A stretch of DNA of 29,768 bases from Trichosphaerium sp. ATCC 40318. Its lineage: Eukaryota; Discosea; Flabellinia; Trichosidae. Position numbers and translations under genes: made by a program. A model generated the notes under the pieces. The model saw only the letters and a program-made list of their open reading frames with translations, searched no databases and was not told where the DNA came from. The stretch spans positions 1 to 29,768 of the forward strand of contig JALMLS010000335.1 in the NCBI GenBank assembly GCA_038496445.1, in the 5' to 3' direction. Below, piece by piece: positions 23,304 through 29,768 of the stretch; the stretch's first letter is position 1; every line of letters begins with the position of its first letter.

Positions 23304-23620
23304 AAACAACTTTACTTAACGTCTAGTTCGTTTAGTTTTAGACACTAAATCCTCATGTTTTATTCAGCTAACTTATGAACTTCTATTGTATGGGAGGTGC
23401 TATCATTAGGCCTACAATGATGACCTTTCATAACGATACGCAAGTCAACTCATGAGTCAAAATCATTTACACAATAATTATACATTACCGAATCTCTTCG
23501 TAGTACCAGGAAAGGTAATGGAACAAAGATGACGGGCCGAAAAGGTCTACTTTCTATCGTTTTGTTCGTAAAAAAGATTGACATGCGAAACAAAATGACA
23601 TTATATATGACCCCTAACTT
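23304..23620. other. Convergent 3' spacer, nothing recognised
   Basis: About 320 bp between the PIP kinase stop and the end of the minus-strand small membrane-protein gene. It should hold both 3' UTRs. I see no gene or notable repeat. Confidence 0.5.
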
Positions 23621-24135
23621 CTACTGAGCATGTTCTTTTCCTTCTGGAACCTTAGCTGTATGCTCTTCTTTATCATTCTCTGATGATGGCTCTTCACTGT
23701 ACACTGAAGAAAACCTTGACGCTTATTTTAGTAATCGTTTGGTTAAAGAATTGTACAATTGGCTTAAAAAACGTCTCAGTAGCGTACCATAACATTGATA
23801 CCATCAAACACGCTGCCAAACCGAGAAAAATAAAGATATGTACAGATTCTGATGTAGAAAAGTTTGAATTATCTGACAGCAAGCCCTTGTAGCGATGTTA
23901 GACATTTTTACGGCGATTGCGACGTACGAAATACACTAAGGATGCCACAAACCCAATAACACTGAATAACGCTACAACAATCACCACTGTAATAGCTAGA
24001 GGGAAGCTACCAGACTCAAGGATACTCTTACATGCGGATTGTTACAATTTGTACATAAAATGATTAAAACGTGCTTACACCGACTATGGCCTCTAGAAAA
24101 CCTCGGTTTTTATCTTTTTTTGTAGTTGTGGCCAT
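23621..24135 (-). CDS. Small single-pass membrane protein (61- or 84-aa model)
   Basis: Minus-strand exon 1 is 24135-24079 (MATTTKKDKNRGFLEAIVG), joined to an exon starting at 24026 that encodes one hydrophobic segment (PLAITVVIVVALFSVIGFVASLVYF) and a basic VRRNR stop-transfer. Two endings are possible. Without further splicing the frame stops at 23898 after RRKNV (61 aa). Splicing from 23912 over a 208-nt intron to a good acceptor (TTTTCTTCAG) at 23703 adds an acidic tail (YSEEPSSENDKEEHTAK) ending at TAG 23621 (84 aa). Both are phase-consistent, so alternative isoforms are possible. No family recognised. The predicted topology puts the charged tail in the cytosol. It shares a 111-bp divergent promoter region with the PAK kinase. 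Confidence 0.5.
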
Positions 24136-24246
24136 TCTAATAAGTTTCAGGAATATTTTGTCGCTTATTTTCGCCATAAGGCATACAATGTGCAAAAATA
24201 GTCTGTATTGCAGGCGTTGGTAGACCAGTTAAATTAGATTAGGCGT
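24136..24246. promoter_or_regulatory. Bidirectional promoter region, 111 bp
   Basis: The short gap between the divergent starts at 24135 (minus) and 24247 (plus) must contain at least core promoter functions for both. No TATA box or CACGTG is present. Confidence 0.45.
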
Positions 24247-27200
24247 ATGGCAGAGCCTCTACCTGTAAGAGAGGACAAACGTAAAAAAAAGCAAGCAAAG
24301 TCTAAAGGTATGTATAAACGGTGATGCCATAGAGCAGTAGACGCTAAAACGGACACTTTGATCTTGTTACTCCGCAATTTTTAGCATAATTCATTGTTTG
24401 TCTTATTTACATGTTTCTAGGCGGCTCCCCACAGTTCAACATCAGTCTAAAAGGTAAATTCCAAAATACAACGTAAAACTCATGTAAGGAAGGTTTGTCA
24501 CCAAAGGACAAGCGGAGGAGGGAAGCAAAGAGCAAAAAAAGCCAGCGGGATGAACGCTTAATAAGCTCACGAAGTGAATCTAACCTATAGTACGCTTGTC
24601 AAGCCCGCCGTTGTGCGACTAGATACAATGAATCTTTACCAACTAATGTCATTTCAGCAAGCGGAGAGTGGTTAAGGCGCCGCAAATAAAGCATCAGCGA
24701 TCTAAATCGGCAACATTTAACGGTTCTTCGCGATTACGAGCTAAAGGTCGCACATCGTCAAAAGGAGAACCAAAATCAGCGCGTGGTGCGTAGGGTTTTG
24801 TTCTACTTGAGTTTTGCGCTGATCATCAAGCTGTTTTCTTTTTGGTGAATTACTAACATTTGTTTGTAAAGAGGAAAGTACTCGTGTCAAGCCGAAGAAA
24901 AAAGCTAAGATCGGTTCACCTTATAATGCACAACACAACCTTCATGTTCGTAAAGGAGAGAAAGGTCTAGAAGGATTACCACCTGTGTGGGTCACAATTT
25001 TAAAGGCAAGGTTTTAAACCTTTTTTTGCAAAGTTATTTTTTTTTCTCATCGCCATGTACCTTTTTATGACTTTTTTTACTTTGGTGTTTTTTAATGAAA
25101 GTTGGATTAATTATTCAATAGGGTCTGGGTTACTCTGACGATCAAATATCTGAGAATTCAGAAGAAATTAGAGATGTCATTAATTTTCAAGATACAAGAA
25201 ACTTACGTGCTTCTTCTTCATCCACAGCTTCTCTACCGGAGTCATCTCCTAAACAAAATAATATTCTATGTACGCAAATATTTATAACTTCCTTCTGGGT
25301 GGTAGTCAAAAGAAGGCAGCCAAATCAATTTAGAAAATATAAGTTTGCATAAGGTGGAAAGAAAACGTTTCTAAATAACTATATAGGGAATCACATTGAT
25401 AGTATGTGCTTGGATCCAAAAGATTTATATACAATGGACACCGTCATAGGTATGTAGAAAAACTTGAAGTATTTACAATGATATGCACAAAGCTCTAAAG
25501 TCTCGTAATTTTCTACCATTTTCTCGGTATTGAATTATAATTTTCCTGGATATTGTATTCTGCGCATTGCGAATACTCGGCATTAACGTGCAAAATATCA
25601 TCAACTTGTAAGACAACGTACAAGAAATGTACAGTGAGGTTTTCGCCAAAGTAACTGGTTTTTGATTGTTTTTTTTTTGTGGTCAACTACTGTCATTGTT
25701 TCGTTCTAACAACTGTTTATGTAATAGGTGAGGGCTCTGAAGGTGTTATATATAGCGGTAAAGATCGTATATCAAACAAAGAAGTTGCTATTAAAAGCAT
25801 GAATCTTAAAGAAAATGAGCTTGATCGTACAGCTCAAGAACTTCATATTATGAAGACGTGCAACCATGAAAATATTGTAGAATTTTATAGAGCATATTAT
25901 TGGGATGGTAGGCTATATATTATACTTGAATATATGGATGGTGGTAGCCTTGCTCATTTACTTCAATATCATAAGAAATTTCCTTTTTTAGAGCGTCAAA
26001 TACAGTTTGTATGCTTTAATGTTCTTAATGGATTACGTTATTTACATAAACATCATCGTATGCATAGAGATATAAAGAGCGATAATGTTCTTTTAAATAC
26101 TAAAGGTGCTGTGAAAATCGGAGATTTCGGTTTTTGTGCACAGTTAACTGAAGTTCAACAAAAAAGGAATACAGGAAGTGGAACACCTTACTGGGTACGG
26201 CAATATTGTTTTTTATAAAATCTTTATTTATTCTTTTCAATATCCCTGATTATTGATTTTAGATGGCACCAGAGAGTAAGTGTAGAACGACAACGACATT
26301 AGTTTTCTTTTTTTTTCAGGCTGTTTTTTTTTTTGACATTTTGATTTTTTTGTGGCTTCTGTTTGTCGTCTTGGTGGTAAAATAGAAATATTGATTACTC
26401 ATATACATGTAGTTATACGTGGTAAGAAGTACGGAACCAAAATTGATATTTGGAGTCTTGGTAAGGCTAGCTTTTTTTTTTTGTTGTAAAGTTTCTAATC
26501 TTGTTTTTTTCAATAGGTATACTCTTGATGGAGATGGCTGAGGGTTTACCTCCTTATTTTGACATGGCAGAGTTTGATGCTCTGTTGTATATTAGAAAAC
26601 ATGGCGCACCAGAACTAAAACAGCCATCACAATGGTCAGATGCTTTCAAGGTACGAGAAACTTGTATTTACTAGTTTTATTTCAGTTTTCCAAGTTTACT
26701 ACATTCTGGCATTCTATGCGCTTTGTGTTAGATATCATTCTTTCAGTTTCTTTGTATTTGTATTTAACACGTTTTTCTTGAAGGGGTTTTTAGCATTGTG
26801 TATAACAAAGAATCCTGCTTCACGTGGTACTAGTAGTGAACTATTACAACATCGTTGGATGACTGTGCAGGCTCTAGATGCCAATCAAAGGCGTATTGTA
26901 CCTATAATAGATGCTATAAAAGCACATAAGGAGAATGAAGTCATAGCACTAAAAGCTAGAGCGGTACGCCATTTTTTTTGATTGAATCAAATTCTCAAAA
27001 AAAATTCTTGAAAAAAAAAGGTAACCAACAATTCTACTCTTGTGCTCTCTCTTGAAGTAACACAAACCAATTATTTTACAACAATAGAGTAATACCAAGC
27101 GTGTTGCTTTGTGCAAATTCTTTTAAGTAATGTAGCCAAACAGGGGTTTTTTGAAATCCTTTAAAAAAAAATTCAGAAATATAGTATCGCTAAGATGACT

Positions 27201-27352
27201 TTTAGGCTCAGCATCTTGTTGATATTGGTATAAACATAGCTGCATCAAAAAAAGATAATAATTCCTCACCTAAATCACGTAGTGGTAACTCAAGAGGAAA
27301 GAAACGAGATCACCATCATCATAAAAAAGTAACAATAGCAGATGAATCCTAA
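24247..27352 (+). CDS. PAK/STE20 protein kinase with CRIB domain
   Basis: Thirteen exons: 24247-24307, 24421-24453, 24493-24589, 24658-24785, 24872-25005, 25122-25269, 25387-25449, 25728-26194, 26263-26275, 26413-26460, 26517-26650, 26784-26963, 27206-27352. Sum 1653 nt, 550 aa. A basic Lys/Arg/Ser-rich N-terminus (1-~115) precedes a CRIB/p21-binding motif (KIGSPYNAQHNLHV) and the PAK-like linker (LPPVWVTILKGLGYSDDQIS). The kinase (~213-480) has GEGSEGVIYSG, VAIK (K244), HRDIKSDN, DFGFC, GTPYWMAPE and WSLGILLMEM; the tail ends in a His/Lys-rich stretch. Active Rac/Cdc42-type GTPases should bind the CRIB and relieve autoinhibition; the usual outputs are actin and polarity control. The MAPE motif is split over a 13-nt exon. 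The intron at 25006 begins GCAAGG, a GC-AG intron required by the frame. Confidence 0.92.
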
Positions 27353-27727
27353 AGATGCACAAAAATTACTAGTATCCTTGTGAATAAAAACACTAGTGGA
27401 GAAGGTGGCATTGGCTTGTGTTTTGAAGCTTTCTTTTAACTTAAGAGCAATGAATCCTATTCAACCAAATTTTCACTGTTCCAATATGAGCACGCGAAAA
27501 ACGGACCAGTTTTCTCTTGCTTGGTCAGACAAACAATAAGAAAACTCGCTATTTTTAGCTAGGTCAACTGTATACTAAATTTGTAATAAAGTTTGACCTT
27601 CACGTGAATGCAGAAACTATTATGTGTACGCAACAAGCTCCTAGATTTTTTTTTACACTTGGTGTACCGAGGACGAACATATACGTTCACACTTCCTTTG
27701 ACTTTTTATTGTTCGTGGTGTCGCAAT
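27353..27727. other. Intergenic spacer with CACGTG near the next start
   Basis: A 375-bp gap. AATAAA at 27382 may end the kinase transcript. CACGTG at 27601 lies 7 bp before an upstream in-frame ATG (27608) of the next gene, so transcription or translation of that gene might start earlier than annotated. Confidence 0.4.
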
Positions 27728-29768
27728 ATGCAACGACCAGAAGCGGATAGCACTGCAAAGTCTACAAAACCAGGTTTTAGCGCGCTATGGGCTCGTTTAA
27801 ACCACGCAGCCCCACATACAACTTTTGGTACAATAAACTATCTTCGTCTTTCTGTACGCACCCTGTGCACCTTCTAAGGTGAATGTAATATACTTACATG
27901 TTGTTTAGCGTAATATTACTACTGTAAGTGTAGTAATTGCCTTGGGAGCCTTTTCCATCACGTTTTCCTCCTATTTAAACTATTTCAAAACCAACCAGTG
28001 TACAAACTTCTCCCAAGTGTTCACTGTACGTTGTTATCTACAAGTTTAGCTTATACACACGGACAACTGACGTTTAAGACTGAATAACGGTTTTGTTATT
28101 TAACGTTAAGCTCTTGATTAACACGCTAAATTACATAGCGCTAGTTTCGAGTCAGTTCCAGTCAGAAGGCTTTGCCATGAAGCAATGCAATATTAATTTA
28201 ACGCTCTGGGCTACTTGATAAACACTACACCGATCAGTAGCAAGCACTTGACATTCCTGACTACCAAGCATATGAAGTACTCCATAATAATCTCATAATG
28301 TTACCTGTCAGTGTTCACAACCTATCTCGAAAGATTAGGTATTTTATACTCTTACCACGTAAAAGTGTGCACGTGTTTATGTTTGAGAATGGCTTGATTT
28401 TCGTGGTAGTTACTGAGCATGAAAGATATTAATGACAAAAATAGAGATGAATATTAATGTATTTATGGATGGTTGTGAAGACTGACAGGTAACCCTTTGA
28501 GATTATGGCTTACTTTATATGCTTGGTAAGCAGAAATATGTCAATTGCTTGCTACCGATCGCGAGTGGTCTTTTATCAAGTCGAGCATTAAATTCATTTG
28601 CGTTACTTCATGTCAAAGCCTTCTGAATCTGGAACTGAATCGAAACTAGCGCTATGTAATTTAGCGTTATTTCGCCTCAAAAGCCCAACTATTCTCCGTC
28701 AATTCCTCGATGTCATCTAACAATTCTAACATACCTTCTTTTTATAGAGTGTGTCTTGGTTTGCACCATTTTATTTAGAGCGAATAATTCAAAATTTTTG
28801 TGTCGGTTTTTATTATGGTAGTCTAATATTATATTTGTGCAATTATTTAGAGACAGGTATGTTTTATTTGGCAAGTAGCCATTCTCTCATATCTTTCTAG
28901 ACAACAACCATTGTTTAATATTAGTAAGTATTTATGAAAAACATATCACAGTATTTCTTGAAACAGCATAAAGGTAAAGTTGCTGAACAACTCAGAGTTA
29001 TTCAAAATATGGAAAAGTTGTTATGGTGTCTGTGCCTTTATATGACAATAAGAAAAATTGTTTGATACCAACAACAGGCAGAAAGTGTTGTAATGAAGCT
29101 TATATAACGTTTGAATCAACAGAAGGAGTGAGTGCTGTTTATCAAAAACAGTATTACAAAAAGTGTTGTAAACACCAATATAGGTACATCCAATCCTTTA
29201 AAAGAATCTTTCTTAACTTGCACGACTATTACTGACTCCTTATTGATAGAAGAGTAAGGGCTGAAGTACCACAGGTACCAGAAGCAATTGATATGGACAA
29301 ATGGTCTGTCCAGACTTCATTCTATTGAAGGGGTTTTAAGTACGAACTTTGTTTGGTTTTTTTTACTTGTTTGTTGGACTTGGAATTAACACTGGATAGT
29401 GGTAGTAGTGATGGCTGTAATACTTGGCCTTATCTTAGGAAGCTCTGCTGTTATTTGTTTGAGATACACTGCGAGCCTTATCACTGATAATTCAGCCAGT
29501 GTTTTGTTAGTTTTAATGAGCGTTTTCCTTGTTTCTATTATTGAAAGCATTCTACGTGATTTATCAACATGTATGTTGGTCACATGACTCACTTAGCTTA
29601 AAAACAACCGCAATTCTCATTCATGAATGATATCTAAATTGTTTTCTAGATATCACAGACAAGTTAATTTGTCACTCAAACCATTCTTTCAAGGTACTGT
29701 TGTTTTTTTTTTTTTGTGGTTTCAAACTTTTTGCTATTTCAGCGTATTGACACCAGGATAACATATTT
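27728..29768 (+). CDS. Multi-pass membrane protein, OSCA/TMEM63-like candidate, frameshifted, 3' end off window
   Basis: Exons: 27728-27853, 27909-28025, 28748-28856, 28901-28923, 28952-28973, 29018-29183, 29250-29339, 29400-29570, 29650-29693 and 29743 to the edge. Hydrophobic segments: ~45-65 (ITTVSVVIALGAFSITF), ~92-112 (NFCVGFYYGSLILYL), and after the loop VVVMAVILGLILGSSAVICL and ASVLLVLMSVFLVSIIESI. The loop has Cys pairs and AYITFES, like the AFVTF element of OSCA/TMEM63 loops, then VPEAID. There the frame must shift: the open frame ends at TGA 29326-29328 (213 aa), but the +1 frame reads IWTNGLSRLHSIEGVL and splices in phase through a GTACGA donor (29340) into the next membrane exon. 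OSCA proteins use a similar D-I-x-W-x-N-L step before a membrane helix. Anoctamin kinship is an alternative. The start could be 27608 instead. Intron 2 is inflated to 722 nt by a MITE. Confidence 0.45.
28123..28667. mobile_element. 545-bp MITE with ~200-bp terminal inverted repeats
   Basis: The left arm (28123-28322) begins ACGCTAAATTACATAGCGCT and is mirrored by the right arm (28471-28667), which ends in the complement. The arms match well at the outer ~60 bp and more loosely inward, meeting again at ACCTGTCAG and GTTCACAACC/GGTTGTGAAG. A ~150-bp unpaired centre contains CACGTG (28370). There is no coding capacity. No clean target-site duplication is visible, although TTATTT occurs on both sides some distance out. 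It sits inside an intron, so it need not disrupt the host gene. Confidence 0.85.

Noticed and set aside
23683..23892. Plus-strand frame of 69 aa downstream of the PIP kinase.
   Set aside because: It overlaps the minus-strand membrane-protein gene, has no matching upstream exon phase and no family features.
13612..29328. TGA might be a sense codon, since it interrupts both LINE ORF1 and the channel-like gene.
   Set aside because: About 10 kb of well-supported host exons contains no in-frame TGA, and every tryptophan I read is TGG. A lesion or frameshift explains both cases more simply.
1..29768. tRNA, rRNA or CRISPR features.
   Set aside because: No cloverleaf with A and B boxes, no rRNA-like segments and no regularly spaced identical repeats were seen.

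Overview
This window is nuclear DNA from an intron-rich, AT-rich microbial eukaryote. Genes are cut into many short exons by introns that are mostly 40-80 nt long. Stops fit the standard code. Gene content (Rac/Cdc42-binding PAK kinase, GRAM/EF-hand PIP kinase, ZNFX1-type RNA helicase, a 34-kDa-actin-bundling-like protein) points to an amoeboid or related protist. I cannot fix the lineage further. I rebuilt the exon-intron structures by hand; for the four large complete host genes the exon lengths sum to whole codons with every splice phase matching, which is strong internal support.

Layout: (1) 1-906, minus: 5' part of a secreted parallel beta-helix protein, running off the left edge. (2) 1841-3701, minus: actin-bundling-like head with a long Ala/Glu/Lys coiled coil, 14 exons. 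(3) 4234-11318, plus: a 32-exon gene of about 1616 codons joining an RGG/Tyr-rich low-complexity N-terminus, two cold-shock-like domains, an SF1 helicase of the ZNFX1 family and an NFX1-like Cys/His tail. (4) 11319-19272: a relict membrane-protein gene (Thr/Pro stalk and TM tail) split by a degenerate APE-type LINE, which itself carries a 1036-bp terminal-inverted-repeat (TIR) element. (5) 19481-23303, plus: GRAM-GRAM-EF-hand-PIP kinase, 21 exons. (6) 23621-24135, minus: a small single-pass membrane protein. (7) 24247-27352, plus: a CRIB-containing PAK/STE20 kinase. (8) 27728 to the right edge, plus: a multi-pass membrane protein resembling OSCA/TMEM63 or anoctamin-type channels, with a 545-bp long-TIR MITE in its second intron and an apparent frameshift.

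Genes 2 and 3 are divergent, as are genes 6 and 7 (111 bp apart). The PIP kinase, PAK kinase and actin-bundling-like protein would all fit membrane/cytoskeleton signalling, but nothing in the sequence shows they are co-regulated.

Genome-scale signals of interest: the palindrome CACGTG occurs 22 times by my count but never in the 9.1 kb that contains the LINE and relict gene; about 37 of 90 inferred 5' splice sites begin GTAC rather than GTAA/GTAT; and three inferred introns start with GC, two of them as GCACGTG.
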